NCBI GenBank assembly: GCA_018969185.1
Contig: JAGWYT010000010.1
Span: forward strand, 1 to 44,506
Direction: 5' to 3'
Source of the DNA: Rickettsiales bacterium
GTDB taxonomy: Bacteria > Pseudomonadota > Alphaproteobacteria > Rickettsiales > UBA1997
DNA length: 44,506 nucleotides
In this document: positions 8,422-17,048 of the stretch, piece after piece
Numbering within the stretch: the first letter of the stretch is position 1
Layout of the letters: each line of letters opens with the position of its first letter
Position numbers and translations under genes: made by a program
Notes under the pieces: model-generated
Databases searched by the model: none
What the model was told of the DNA's origin: nothing
The model's input: only the letters and a program-made list of their open reading frames with translations

Positions 8422-9528
8422 TTACCTAGTAATTTTACGTGATAAATGCGCACCAAGTCTGGTAACAATTTCATAATTTGAAGTCTGAGCCCATGAAGCC
8501 CAGTTATCAGCACTTACACTTTTACCAATAATTGTTACAACATCACCAATTTTTACATCCTTAACATCAGTCACATCAAGCACAATTAAATTCATTGTTA
8601 TTCTGCCAATTTGTGGAACTTTTTTACCTTTTACAATTGCAAAAGATTTATTTGAAGAAATGCGTGAAATACCATCAAAATAGCCAATTGGCAGCACTGC
8701 AATTTTTGAATCACGTTTTAAAATATGAGTACAACCATAAGAAATTGCCTCACCTTTTTTCATATTTTTTACTTCTGAAATTTTTACTTTCCAAGATAAA
8801 ACTGGCTGTAATTTATTTTGTTTCTTAGCTCTAATTTCTTCTGATGGATATAAGCCATAAAGCGAAAGACCAATTCTGATGGCATCAAAATCTGTTCCTT
8901 TTTTTGTTAAGCTTGCAGCACTTGCAGCATGGTGAATCAATGGTTTTAAACCAATTTTAGCAAAAGCATTTTTCCATTTTTTAAAAATTTCAATTTGTTT
9001 TTTTGTATAAGAATCAAATTTTGAATCATCAGCCGAAGCAAAGTGGGCGTAAAGTCCAACAACTTCAATATTTTTCTGCAAATTTTTATTTTGTAAAATT
9101 TTTAGCAATTTTTCTAAATCACTCAAAACAAAACCATCGCGCCCCAAGCCAGTATCCACGCAGATGTGAACTTGTAATTTTTTTGAAAGTTTTGTTTTTT
9201 GTAATTTTTCTAAAATATCAAAAGTTGTAATTGTTGCTTCAATATTATTTTTTACTGCTAAATTGATTTGCTCTGGAAATAGACGTCCCAAGGTTAAAAG
9301 CGGCTTAGTGATTTTCTTTTGGCGTAAAAAAACTGCATCATTAAAATCAAAAACCGCAAAAGAATCGACATTATTTTTAATGATATTCGCAACTTCCAAA
9401 AGCCCATGTCCGTAAGCATTAGCCTTAACAACAGCAATAAATTTTGTCTTAGAGGAAATATTCTTTTTAATTTCTTTGATATTGTTTAAAAGCGCTGATC
9501 TAGAGATTTCAAGCCAAGTTACATTCAT
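8422..9528 (-). CDS. alr: Alanine racemase
   Basis: Alanine racemase is a PLP enzyme that interconverts L- and D-alanine and so supplies D-Ala for peptidoglycan. The protein has 368 residues. The PLP lysine is Lys35 in AVVKANAYGHG. The second catalytic base region is AISYGCTH. IRIGLSLYGLYPS and HHAASAAS are also typical. Its ATG overlaps the hisI stop as ATGA, so translation of the two is likely coupled. It converges on the DUF3800 gene. D-Ala production fits the presence of dacA elsewhere in the window and implies a peptidoglycan-making cell. Confidence 0.95.
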   Translation of the reverse strand: MNVTWLEISRSALLNNIKEIKKNISSKTKFIAVVKANAYGHGLLEVANIIKNNVDSFAVFDFNDAVFLRQKKITKPLLTLGRLFPEQINLAVKNNIEATITTFDILEKLQKTKLSKKLQVHICVDTGLGRDGFVLSDLEKLLKILQNKNLQKNIEVVGLYAHFASADDSKFDSYTKKQIEIFKKWKNAFAKIGLKPLIHHAASAASLTKKGTDFDAIRIGLSLYGLYPSEEIRAKKQNKLQPVLSWKVKISEVKNMKKGEAISYGCTHILKRDSKIAVLPIGYFDGISRISSNKSFAIVKGKKVPQIGRITMNLIVLDVTDVKDVKIGDVVTIIGKSVSADNWASWAQTSNYEIVTRLGAHLSRKITR

Positions 9529-9851
9529 AAAATATTATTAAAAAAACAATTCTTCTTTCCTGTATGACAAGCCACACCGCTCTGTTCTACTGTAATTAAA
9601 ATACAATCAAAATCACAATCTGCTTGAATTGAAACCAATTTTTGTACGTGTCCTGATGTATCACCTTTTTTCCATAGTTGATTTCTGGAACGCGAAAAAT
9701 AAGTGGCATAACCACTTGTCAGTGTAAGCTTCAGACTTTCTTCATTCATCCATGCCATCATCAAAACTTCTTTGGTTTTAACATCTTGCGCAATTGCTGG
9801 AATTAGACCATTTTCATTAAATTTGAGTTTTTTGATTATTTCTTCATTCAT
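9525..9851 (-). CDS. hisI: Phosphoribosyl-AMP cyclohydrolase HisI-like
   Basis: HisI hydrolyses the adenine ring of phosphoribosyl-AMP, step three of histidine synthesis. The protein has 108 residues, the length of the single-domain enzyme without the HisE part. Recognisable family segments are LIPAIAQD, VLMMAWMNEESL, SRSRNQLWKKGDTSGHVQ, the metal site DCDFD and GVACHTGKKNCFF, which supply the metal-binding Asp and Cys residues. All key residues look present. No other his gene is in the window. It sits directly upstream of alr with a 4-base overlap. It may have been kept for another role, or the other his genes lie elsewhere. Confidence 0.92.
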   Translation of the reverse strand: MNEEIIKKLKFNENGLIPAIAQDVKTKEVLMMAWMNEESLKLTLTSGYATYFSRSRNQLWKKGDTSGHVQKLVSIQADCDFDCILITVEQSGVACHTGKKNCFFNNIL

Positions 9852-9889
9852 GTTATAGATATTTCTATCATTGATATCTTTTGTGATAA

Positions 9890-9979
9890 AATCTTATTCG
9901 CTGGTTCCCGCGAAGTCGAAACCAAGAATAAGATTTTTTAGCTTCTCTTGGTTTCGACAAGCTCAACCAGCGAGAAGCT
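9890..9979. repeat. Palindromic element, family C copy 1
   Basis: Two hairpins with shared arms fill the space between hisI and queD. AATCTTATTC (9890-9899) pairs with GAATAAGATT (9926-9935), and AGCTTCTC (from 9940) pairs with GAGAAGCT near 9979. The inner sequences CGCTGGTT and GTCGAAACCAAGA pair with TCTTGGTTTCGAC and AACCAGCG. The GGTTGAGC and GTCGAAACC words recur in the element inside acs (27349-27435). Confidence 0.75.
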
Positions 9980-10062
9980 AATAAGAACTATTGATAATTG
10001 TGTGTTTAGAACCTAAAATACTTTCTTTTCATAAAAGTAAAAAGCAATATTTCTTTAAAAAA

Positions 10063-10482
10063 ATGATAAGTTGCACAAGAAGAATTGAATTTGATGCCGC
10101 ACATAGAATTTTAAACCATGAAAGCAAATGCAAAATGCTGCATGGTCATCGCTATTGTTTGGAAGCTGAATTTGTGGCTAAAAAACTTGATAAATTAGGC
10201 AGAGTTATTGATTTTGGCGTAATCCGTGAAGTGCTTGGAACTTGGATTGATGATAATTTTGATCATAATACAATTTTGTCAAAAAAAGATAAAAAACTTG
10301 GGGATAAAATTGCCTCAGAAACTGGACAAAAAATATTTTATCTTGATGAAAACCCTACAGCTGAAAACATCGCCAAATTTTTATTTGAAGAAATTTGTCC
10401 AAAACTTTTTGCAAAAAAAGATGTGAAATGCGTGAGCTTAAGGCTTTACGAAACTCCAAATTGTCATGCTGATGTTAAATAG
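10063..10482 (+). CDS. queD: 6-carboxy-5,6,7,8-tetrahydropterin synthase
   Basis: QueD turns 7,8-dihydroneopterin triphosphate into 6-carboxytetrahydropterin in queuosine synthesis, a wobble-base tRNA modification. Start ATG at 10063 gives 139 residues (MISCTRRIEFDAAHRI). An upstream in-frame TTG at 9991 would add 24 residues that do not fit the family. Zinc ligands are seen in DAAHRI and LHGHRY, the catalytic Cys in CKMLHGH, and conserved FDHN and PTAENIAKF segments follow. The next gene begins 17 bases before its stop, so they form an operon. The alternative, a pterin synthase for biopterin, is less likely in this group. Confidence 0.92.
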   Translation: MISCTRRIEFDAAHRILNHESKCKMLHGHRYCLEAEFVAKKLDKLGRVIDFGVIREVLGTWIDDNFDHNTILSKKDKKLGDKIASETGQKIFYLDENPTAENIAKFLFEEICPKLFAKKDVKCVSLRLYETPNCHADVK

Positions 10483-10867
10483 TTTTCAATATAGAATTTA
10501 TTACGAAGACACTGACGCTGGTGGCGTTGTTTATTATGCTAATTACTTAAAATTTTTTGAACGCGCCAGAACCGATTTTTTACGCGCACTTGGCATTAAT
10601 CAATCCGAATTATTACTTAAAGAAAATAAATGTTTCGTAGTTAGAAAGTGCGAAATAGAATATGTAGCGCCGGCTAAACTTGATGATTTAATTGAAGTTA
10701 GCGTGGAAGTTGAGGAAATTACCGCTGCAACAATCATTATGAATCAAAAAATTATTTGTAATGATAAAGTTTTGACAAAGTTGAGAGTTGAAATAACATG
10801 TGTTAATTCAAATAATTTCAAGCCTTCTCGTATTAGCGAAGAGATAAAAAATAAATTAAATAATTAA
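10466..10867 (+). CDS. ybgC: YbgC/Tol-Pal type acyl-CoA thioesterase
   Basis: The 133-residue hot-dog fold protein has YYEDTDAGGVVYYANYLKFFERARTDFL at its N-terminus in pieces typical of 4-hydroxybenzoyl-CoA thioesterase/YbgC. The catalytic Asp is in the EDTDAGG segment. YbgC hydrolyses short acyl-CoA thioesters and is often next to tol-pal genes. Here it lies between queD and ffh. Start at 10466 or the ATG at 10472 are both possible. The overlap with queD suggests coupling. Three bases separate its stop from ffh. Confidence 0.88.
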   Translation: MLMLNSFQYRIYYEDTDAGGVVYYANYLKFFERARTDFLRALGINQSELLLKENKCFVVRKCEIEYVAPAKLDDLIEVSVEVEEITAATIIMNQKIICNDKVLTKLRVEITCVNSNNFKPSRISEEIKNKLNN

Positions 10868-10870
10868 AAA

Positions 10871-12229
10871 ATGTTCGATAATTTTTCTAACAGAATTTCA
10901 AGAATTTTTGATGCAATTTCAGGAAAAAAATTTATTTCTGAAGATGATTTAAATATTACAATGCGTGAAATCCGTGTTGCACTTTTGGAGGCGGATGTTT
11001 CTTTACCAATTGCTAAAGAGTTCGTTGAAAGAGTAAGAGTGGCGGCTTTAGGGCAAGAAGTAATAAAAAGCATTTCTGCAGGGCAAATGATTGTAAAAAT
11101 TGTCCATCAAGAATTAGTTAATTTACTTGGCAGTGCCAAATCAGAACTTAATCTTAACGCACGCCCTGTAATCATTATGATGGTTGGTTTGCAAGGTGCT
11201 GGTAAAACCACTACAGCTGGTAAATTAGCTTCAAGATTAAAAAATAAAAGCCGTAAAAAAGTTTTACTAACATCACTTGACACTTACAGACCAGCGGCCC
11301 AAGAGCAATTAAAGATTTTAGCAGAGAAAATTAATGTTGATTCACTTGAAATTATTAATGGTGAAAAACCCCTTGAAATTACTAAGCGCGCTTTAGCAAA
11401 AGCAAATGATTTAGGCAGCGAAGTGGTGATTTTAGATACTGCAGGAAGAACGCATTTAAATGAAGAATTAATGCAGGAATTGCTTGAAATAAAAGAATTG
11501 GCAAACCCAACTGAAATTTTATTGGTTGTGGATTCTTTGATTGGTCAAGATGCACTAAATGTTGCAAAAAATTTTAATGAGAGATTAACAATTACGGGAA
11601 CCATCATGACTCGTCTTGATGGCGATGGCCGAGGTGGTGCGGCTCTTACAATGAAAGCGGCAACTAATTGCCCAATTAAATTTATTGGCGTTGGTGAAAA
11701 GCTTGATGAGCTTGAAGAGTTTGATCCAGCAAGAATTGCCTCACGCATTGTTGGCATGGGTGACATTGTTTCTTTAGTTGAGAAAGCGCAAGAAATGTTT
11801 GATGTGCGCGAGATGGAAAAATCAGCAAAGAAAATGCAAAAAGGTGATTTTGATTTGAATGATTTACTTAGCCAAATTCGTAATATGAAAAAAATGGGTG
11901 GCATTAATAGTATCTTAAAATTCTTGCCCGGAACCAGCAAATTAAGAGAACATGTTGGTAAAATTAATGATACTGAAAATGAAATGACTCGTCAGGAAGC
12001 CTTGATTTTATCAATGACAAAAAAGGAAAGACAAAATCCTGATATTCTTTCTTCTTCAAGAAAATTTAGAATTGCGAAAGGAGCTGGAAGCAATATCCAA
12101 GAGGTGAATCGCTTGCTCAAAAAATATAAGCAAGTGCAAAAAATGATGAAAAAACTTGGTAAAATTGACCCGAAAAAAATGTCACAAATGATTAGCGAAG
12201 AAGAAATGTCTAAAATGAAGAATTTTTAA
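10871..12229 (+). CDS. ffh: Signal recognition particle protein Ffh (SRP54)
   Basis: Ffh binds 4.5S RNA and the signal sequences of nascent membrane proteins and, with FtsY, docks ribosomes at SecY. It has 452 residues, a typical length. The N domain is followed by the G domain with P-loop GLQGAGKTTT (about 106-115). DTAGRTHLNE and TRLDGDGRGGAAL are the other GTPase motifs. The Met-rich M domain starts near residue 330 (MKKMGG, MTKKERQNP, RIAKGAGSNIQEVN). The last helix is rich in Lys and Met, as needed for RNA and signal peptide binding. It lies 3 bases after ybgC and 3 bases before the ratA-like gene. Confidence 0.97.
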   Translation: MFDNFSNRISRIFDAISGKKFISEDDLNITMREIRVALLEADVSLPIAKEFVERVRVAALGQEVIKSISAGQMIVKIVHQELVNLLGSAKSELNLNARPVIIMMVGLQGAGKTTTAGKLASRLKNKSRKKVLLTSLDTYRPAAQEQLKILAEKINVDSLEIINGEKPLEITKRALAKANDLGSEVVILDTAGRTHLNEELMQELLEIKELANPTEILLVVDSLIGQDALNVAKNFNERLTITGTIMTRLDGDGRGGAALTMKAATNCPIKFIGVGEKLDELEEFDPARIASRIVGMGDIVSLVEKAQEMFDVREMEKSAKKMQKGDFDLNDLLSQIRNMKKMGGINSILKFLPGTSKLREHVGKINDTENEMTRQEALILSMTKKERQNPDILSSSRKFRIAKGAGSNIQEVNRLLKKYKQVQKMMKKLGKIDPKKMSQMISEEEMSKMKNF

Positions 12230-12232
12230 TTA

Positions 12233-12682
12233 ATGCCTTCTTTAACTGAGAAAAAAATTTTACCCTATAGCGCGAAGCAAATCTATAGCCTTGTCATGGA
12301 TATTGAAAAATATCCAGAATTCTTACCTTGGTGCAAACAAGCAAAAATTATTGAAGTTAAATCTGATGAAAATTTGATTGCTGATTTATTAATTAATTTC
12401 AAAAATTTTTTTGAAAAATATAGATCAGATGTGAAGCATGGAATTGATGAAAATGGTGATTATTTTGTTGATGTTGTGGCAATTGAAGGGCCTTTCAAAT
12501 ATTTGAGTAATAAATGGAAATTTAAGAAAATGCCTGACTCTTCATCATGCGAAATTGAATTCTTCATCGAGTTTCAATTTAATTCTTTCATTTTAGAAAA
12601 AATGCTTGGTGGCATATTTGAAAAGGCCACTCACAAAATGATGTTTGCTTTTGAGGAAAGAGCGAAAGTGGTGTTTATTTAA
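12233..12682 (+). CDS. RatA/Coq10-like START-domain protein
   Basis: The 149-residue protein begins with the family signature YSAKQIYSLVMDIEKYPEFLPWC and has one helix-grip (polyketide cyclase/START) domain. Bacterial members are called ratA after an E. coli ribosome-association toxin. In alphaproteobacteria they are the counterparts of Coq10, a coenzyme Q-binding respiratory protein. Which role holds here is open, but I favour the Coq10-like one given ubiB and ccoHIS. The gene follows ffh after 3 bases. Its stop codon TAA (12680-12682) is the first three bases of a palindromic element. Confidence 0.88.
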   Translation: MPSLTEKKILPYSAKQIYSLVMDIEKYPEFLPWCKQAKIIEVKSDENLIADLLINFKNFFEKYRSDVKHGIDENGDYFVDVVAIEGPFKYLSNKWKFKKMPDSSSCEIEFFIEFQFNSFILEKMLGGIFEKATHKMMFAFEERAKVVFI

Positions 12683-12827
12683 ATCCCCCGTCACGCTTCG
12701 CGTGCCACCCACTTTTTCAAAGGGGGTTTGGCATAGCAAATTCTTTTTCTTATAAAAGGTTTTTAACCTCCTTTGAAAAAGGAGGTGGCTATCTTCGCTT
12801 TATAAGCGAAGATAGACGGAGGATTTA
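12680..12827. repeat. Palindromic element, family A copy 2
   Basis: Outer arms TAAATCCCCCGTC (12680-12692) and GACGGAGGATTTA (12815-12827) differ at one base. Inside are CACGC-TTC-GCGTG, CTTTTTCAAAGG (12712-12723) with CCTTTGAAAAAG (12770-12781), and CTTCGCTT-TAT-AAGCGAAG. The core TTTGGCATAGCAAATT (12727-12742) is the complement of the core of copy 1 near position 153. It fills most of the 292-bp space before the serine hydrolase gene and supplies the stop codon of the gene before it. Confidence 0.8.
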
Positions 12828-12847
12828 ATTCTCTCTCTACGTCACTC

Positions 12848-12875
12848 TTGATCTGTATCAAAATTTTGCTATAAT
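12848..12875 (+). promoter_or_regulatory. Sigma-70 type promoter of the serine hydrolase gene
   Basis: TTGATC (12848-12853) and a perfect TATAAT (12870-12875) are spaced by 16 bp. They lie just after the palindromic element and about 100 bp before the ATG at 12975. The predicted leader of about 90 nt is AT-rich without a clear Shine-Dalgarno. The positions 12884-12974 hold no other gene. Confidence 0.65.
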
Positions 12876-12974
12876 CCCCACCCACATAGAAATTTCCTGC
12901 TTTTGCTTTGTTTTTTAAAGATAGGTTGTAACAAATATTTCAGCTTAAATTTATTAACTAAAAATTAGTCAGAA

Positions 12975-14903
12975 ATGCCAGATCCTAAATATCCGCAAGA
13001 TTTGTCAATAATTTCAGAATATGATGCTTATTCTTCACCGGAAGAAAAGGAGAAAGAAGGCTGGATAATGAGCACTTCCAAAAGCTTCTGTGGCTTGAAT
13101 GCTGCATTGATGGCAGTTGATGGAAAATTTGGTGAGAAGAAAATGAATGCAAGCCTTATGGAAGTCCTAAATGAGGCAAGAAAATCAGCAGCAAATAAAT
13201 ATCATGAAATTGAAGAAGACCCAAATGAGACTATAGAAAATTTAGCAAAAGCAAAAAAAGAATATGCGCAGAGAATAGATAAAATCACAAAATATGAAGA
13301 AATGATTGCTGCTAAAGGATATGGCGATGTCACAATGTCAGAGCTTCTTAGCCATAGAAGTGGGTTAGAACAAAAAGCACTTTTTACACCAAACCCAGAA
13401 TTTGAAAATGATAATTTTGGATTTCTTAAATCAGATAAAGTGCCTTATAATCCTTATAATAGAGGAAAGGTTTTTAGTTATAATAATCCAGCTTTTCTTC
13501 TTGCTACAGAATTGATGGGGCTTGCTTCCGATTCAGGGGATTATTACCAAGAATTAAAAACCAGAGTCACTGATCCGCTTGGTATGATTCATACTAAGCT
13601 TGTGCATGAATCATTTGAGGCAACAAAAGAGCCAGTTGAAACAATTTATATAACAGATGTGGCAGCAGAAGATTGGAAAAATAAGACAGAAGCGAAAGAT
13701 AGTAGCAGAAAAGAATCTTTATATCTAACACAACTTGGCAGAGCAACCGCTGGTGCGGGAGATTTATGTTCAAGCATATCAGATTTAGAAATCTATTCTA
13801 AAGCATTAGCAGAAACAGTTTGTGGAATTCCAAATGCACTTACTGGTAGTAATCCACAAAAAGCACGAGAAGTTCATCAATCTTATCTTGAAGCCTATCA
13901 TTTAGGAGATAATTGCACTGGCAAAGCAGCAAGCCCTGATGTTGCTTATGCAATAAATCATTATTCTTTAGGAGTTTTTATTGGAGCGGTTGATGATAAA
14001 GGAGATCAAATTCCAAGCAGAGAAAATAAGGATAAAAGATTATTCATTAAGCATGATGGAAACATGCCGGGTTATGATTCTAAAATGAAAATTATAATGC
14101 ATGATGTAACTTTTGATGATTTTGAGAATAGTAGAGCCGCAGAACTGTCAAGCTTCACACCAGAAGTAGATCTTGCAATAAAAAAGTGGGACATGCTAAC
14201 CAGAGATTCGATACTTACATTAGTTAGCCATGATTATGCAAAAGAAATGGATGAATATTTTGTAAGCAAATCTGCTAAAGATAGCAAATATCTTAATGAT
14301 AATGGCAGGCACTATTGGCAACATATAGCAGTTGTTAGAAATGAACAAATATCACCAAAGTGGCAAGAAGATTTAATAACAAAAGGAAATTTACCAAGTA
14401 ATTTTAGTGAGTTTCATGATGAAGTTCGCGCTGCTTATGAAACAACAAAACAGATTCTTAACGATTATCTCATAAAAAATTATTTGAGAGATGATGGAAT
14501 AATTAATAGCGAAGCAATAAAAGAAAACTTTAAAGATGCTGAGAAATTTGAGGAAGTGCAAAAAATGCTTGAACCACATTTACAAGAAGCGAGAAAAACT
14601 ACTTCAAAAATTCTAGCAAGAGCAGATAGGCAGTTAGAAATTGAGAAGTTACGTGCTACCAGTAATGAAATAGATAGCACCAAATTTTCTGATCTTAGTT
14701 TTTCTAGTAATGTAAAAGCAAAAGAAGCTGAAGATGCTAAAACTTCAAAACAATCATGGGTTGAAAGAGTTACAGAAAAAGGCAAAGCAAGAGACGATTC
14801 GCAAATTACTTCGCAAGACGCTGTTGGTGCTGAGGAATTATGGGCGGATAGGGTTGCAAGTAAAAGTGCTAAAGATAATTCAAGTCACTCCCTGTCATCT
14901 TGA
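12975..14903 (+). CDS. Serine beta-lactamase-fold hydrolase with long C-terminal extension
   Basis: The 642-residue protein has the three motifs of class C beta-lactamase/PBP-like serine hydrolases: S33-T-S-K36 (SxxK), Y169-N-N171 (YxN) and H360-D-G362 (HxG in place of KTG). MSELLSHRSGLEQ before the YxN is also typical. A charged helical insert of about 50 residues lies between SxxK and that segment. There is no signal peptide and few residues precede the SxxK, so the protein is probably cytosolic or exported by a specialised system. Residues from about 430 on are charged and helical. The tail repeats the pattern W-V/A-E/D-R-V (SWVERV and LWADRV). Substrate is unknown. A type IV-secreted effector is a possibility, not shown. 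The last residues SLSS and stop come from a palindromic element. Confidence 0.8.
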   Translation: MPDPKYPQDLSIISEYDAYSSPEEKEKEGWIMSTSKSFCGLNAALMAVDGKFGEKKMNASLMEVLNEARKSAANKYHEIEEDPNETIENLAKAKKEYAQRIDKITKYEEMIAAKGYGDVTMSELLSHRSGLEQKALFTPNPEFENDNFGFLKSDKVPYNPYNRGKVFSYNNPAFLLATELMGLASDSGDYYQELKTRVTDPLGMIHTKLVHESFEATKEPVETIYITDVAAEDWKNKTEAKDSSRKESLYLTQLGRATAGAGDLCSSISDLEIYSKALAETVCGIPNALTGSNPQKAREVHQSYLEAYHLGDNCTGKAASPDVAYAINHYSLGVFIGAVDDKGDQIPSRENKDKRLFIKHDGNMPGYDSKMKIIMHDVTFDDFENSRAAELSSFTPEVDLAIKKWDMLTRDSILTLVSHDYAKEMDEYFVSKSAKDSKYLNDNGRHYWQHIAVVRNEQISPKWQEDLITKGNLPSNFSEFHDEVRAAYETTKQILNDYLIKNYLRDDGIINSEAIKENFKDAEKFEEVQKMLEPHLQEARKTTSKILARADRQLEIEKLRATSNEIDSTKFSDLSFSSNVKAKEAEDAKTSKQSWVERVTEKGKARDDSQITSQDAVGAEELWADRVASKSAKDNSSHSLSS

Positions 14904-15005
14904 GCTATAGATTTTCTTCTAGAAAATCTTAGCGAAAGATCTCGTGCGTCTCCTGAGATCCTTCGCTTACAGTCACTAAAAGTGACTGTAAAGCTCAGGA
15001 TGACA
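14893..15005. repeat. Palindromic element, family B copy 1
   Basis: Outer arms TGTCATCTTGAGC (14893-14905) and GCTCAGGATGACA (14993-15005) differ at one base. Inner hairpins are AGATTTTC-TTCTA-GAAAATCT and TACAGTCACT-AAA-AGTGACTGTA. The stop codon of the serine hydrolase (14901-14903) is inside the left arm. The right arm ends 10 bp before the convergent permease gene, so the element may end transcription in both directions. The same arms occur in acs at 26228-26318. Confidence 0.85.
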
Positions 15006-15014
15006 CACATATAT

Positions 15015-17048
15015 TTACTTAGTCACAAGCGGAGTGGCAAGAAGATGATGTGAGCCGCCATCGCCAGAAGTAAAGCAAGGCGGAGTGGAAATTTTCATTG
15101 GCATGATAATCATATTAATTCCTTTAGCATGTAACCTTCTTTGCATGATATAAGCCGTGTGGTTATATAAGAACTGCGTAAAAATATTTTCATTATCCAA
15201 AATAAATTTTGTGCCGAAGAAAACCGCATGCGGATAATCCTTATTTACCCTGTCTGTAAGCTGTTCAAACTTCTCAATCACGTCCGTGCTGTAACCAACA
15301 TATGATTTAGCGAAGCGACCATTGGCATGACAATAATTACGGAATTTGCGTAAAATAGATTTTGTTTTTCTGCGCATCTCACGCCATTTTTTCTCTTCTC
15401 TAAAAGTGTTAGAATCAACTTCACCCACCATCACAAAAATAAAATTCTTAAAAATTCCTGGGAATAATTTCTTAATTTCAATCAAACAATTCATACCACT
15501 ACCAAAAGTTTGATCCACTATTATTGCCGCAGTTGGCGCTGTTTTATCAGAAATTTGCTCTTCTAAGGTTGGTGCAATATTTTCATAATCACAAAATTGC
15601 GTTCCTGCTCTGGCTAATTTTATTTTGAAATCAAAATATAATTTTTTAATTGAAAAACCTATGGCAACAAAAATTGAAGTAATCACCAAAGTTACCCAAC
15701 CACCTTCATAAAATTTTTCAAAAATCGTTACAATCAAAATAGAAAAACAAACCGCAAAGCCAATGGTGGCAACAACTAACTTACTCTTCCAACTTGGTTT
15801 TCTTCTGCGATGTCTAAACCAATAAATCATTAGCCCCAGAAGCGACATCGAGAAAGTAATAAACACGTTAATTGAATAAAGAACAACCAAGATATGAACT
15901 GAACCACCCGTGATAAGAAGAGTTATCACCGCAGCAATTGCCATGAATAAAATGCCGTTTTTTACAACTAATCTACTTGAAAGAGAACTGAAAGATTTTG
16001 GCATCCATTCATCACTTGCCATATTTGCAACCACGCTTGGACCCGCTAAAAATCCTGAATTTGCCGCAACTAATAATAATCCAGCTTCAAGCATTAAAAC
16101 AAAAGGAACAAGGGTTCCAGAAACATTAAAGTCACCAATTTTCCAATTCTCCGTCATTGCGTAAAACACAGTGGCATTCAAAGTTTGACCATCAACTTTA
16201 GTTACTCCCCAAAGTAAATATAAAACAATTATACCAGCTGCCATGAAGGCAAGAGAAATTGCCACAAAAAACATCGTAAGTTTTGCTGTTTTAACTCTTG
16301 GTTCTGCTAAAGTATGAACATTATTTGAGACAGCTTCAAGACCAGTATAAGTACCGCCGCCCATCGAGAAAGCTTTTAGAAAAAGAGAAAGCAAGAAAAA
16401 TAAACCAGCAGAATCTTTTAACTCTGAAGATTCCTGCACCGCATTTGGAATTAGATCAGAAATTCCACTATTATGAGCAATAATGCCATAAGCAATAAGA
16501 AAAAAATGCGTAATAATAAAACCAAGAAAAACTGGAGCTAAGAATTTTATTGATTCTTTCATGCCGCGTAAATTAAGCATCGCAAGCAGAAAGACCGAGA
16601 GTATTGCCATCACTAATTTCGCAGCTTGCCACTCAATTGGTAAAAAACTAAATATCGCATCAATACCACTTGCAACTGAAATTGAAATTGTCAGAACATA
16701 ATCAATAATTAAAGCTGAACCAGAAACAAGACCAGCATGCTTTCCAAGCAGCCTTGTTGCAACGCGATAACCACCACCACCATTTGGGAAAAGTTCTATA
16801 ACTTGAGTATAGGCGTAAGAAATTATGAAGACTGTGAATACTGTGGCAATTGCAAGAAATATTGCTAAATGCTCATGCCCTCGAAGCGCCAAAAACGCTT
16901 CTTCTGGACCATAGCAAGAAGATGAGATACCATCTGCTCCAAGTCCAATCCATGCCATTATCGCTATTAAAGATATGCTTCTTCTGGTCTCTTTATCAAA
17001 AAGATCACGAGGATTACCAAGTAAGAAGCTACCTATTTTGTGCAGCAT
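15015..17048 (-). CDS. KimA/YdaO-like APC-superfamily permease (potassium or amino acid uptake)
   Basis: The 677-residue protein has about 12 hydrophobic segments in residues 25-470 and a soluble C-terminal domain. Segments such as ADGISSSCYGPEEAFLAL, FPNGGGGYRVA, SGSALIIDYVLTISISVASG and LKAFSMGGGTYTGLEAVSN match the KimA family of high-affinity K+/H+ symporters. The C-terminal part (NHTAYIMQRRLHAKGINM) also resembles KimA. Generic APC amino acid transport is the alternative. In Firmicutes KimA is shut by c-di-AMP, and whether that applies here is unknown. Its start lies 20 bases inside the 3' end of trpF, and it is the last gene of the minus-strand string. Confidence 0.82.
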   Translation of the reverse strand: MLHKIGSFLLGNPRDLFDKETRRSISLIAIMAWIGLGADGISSSCYGPEEAFLALRGHEHLAIFLAIATVFTVFIISYAYTQVIELFPNGGGGYRVATRLLGKHAGLVSGSALIIDYVLTISISVASGIDAIFSFLPIEWQAAKLVMAILSVFLLAMLNLRGMKESIKFLAPVFLGFIITHFFLIAYGIIAHNSGISDLIPNAVQESSELKDSAGLFFLLSLFLKAFSMGGGTYTGLEAVSNNVHTLAEPRVKTAKLTMFFVAISLAFMAAGIIVLYLLWGVTKVDGQTLNATVFYAMTENWKIGDFNVSGTLVPFVLMLEAGLLLVAANSGFLAGPSVVANMASDEWMPKSFSSLSSRLVVKNGILFMAIAAVITLLITGGSVHILVVLYSINVFITFSMSLLGLMIYWFRHRRRKPSWKSKLVVATIGFAVCFSILIVTIFEKFYEGGWVTLVITSIFVAIGFSIKKLYFDFKIKLARAGTQFCDYENIAPTLEEQISDKTAPTAAIIVDQTFGSGMNCLIEIKKLFPGIFKNFIFVMVGEVDSNTFREEKKWREMRRKTKSILRKFRNYCHANGRFAKSYVGYSTDVIEKFEQLTDRVNKDYPHAVFFGTKFILDNENIFTQFLYNHTAYIMQRRLHAKGINMIIMPMKISTPPCFTSGDGGSHHLLATPLVTK

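Noticed and set aside
9890-9979. CRISPR-like repeat
   Set aside because: The repeats are inverted pairs forming hairpins, not evenly spaced direct repeats with spacers, and no cas gene is present.
9991-10062. N-terminal extension of queD from TTG at 9991
   Set aside because: The 24 residues do not fit the QueD family; ATG at 10063 gives the usual start.
11382-11940. Minus-strand frames within ffh
   Set aside because: Antisense shadows of a clear ffh coding region.
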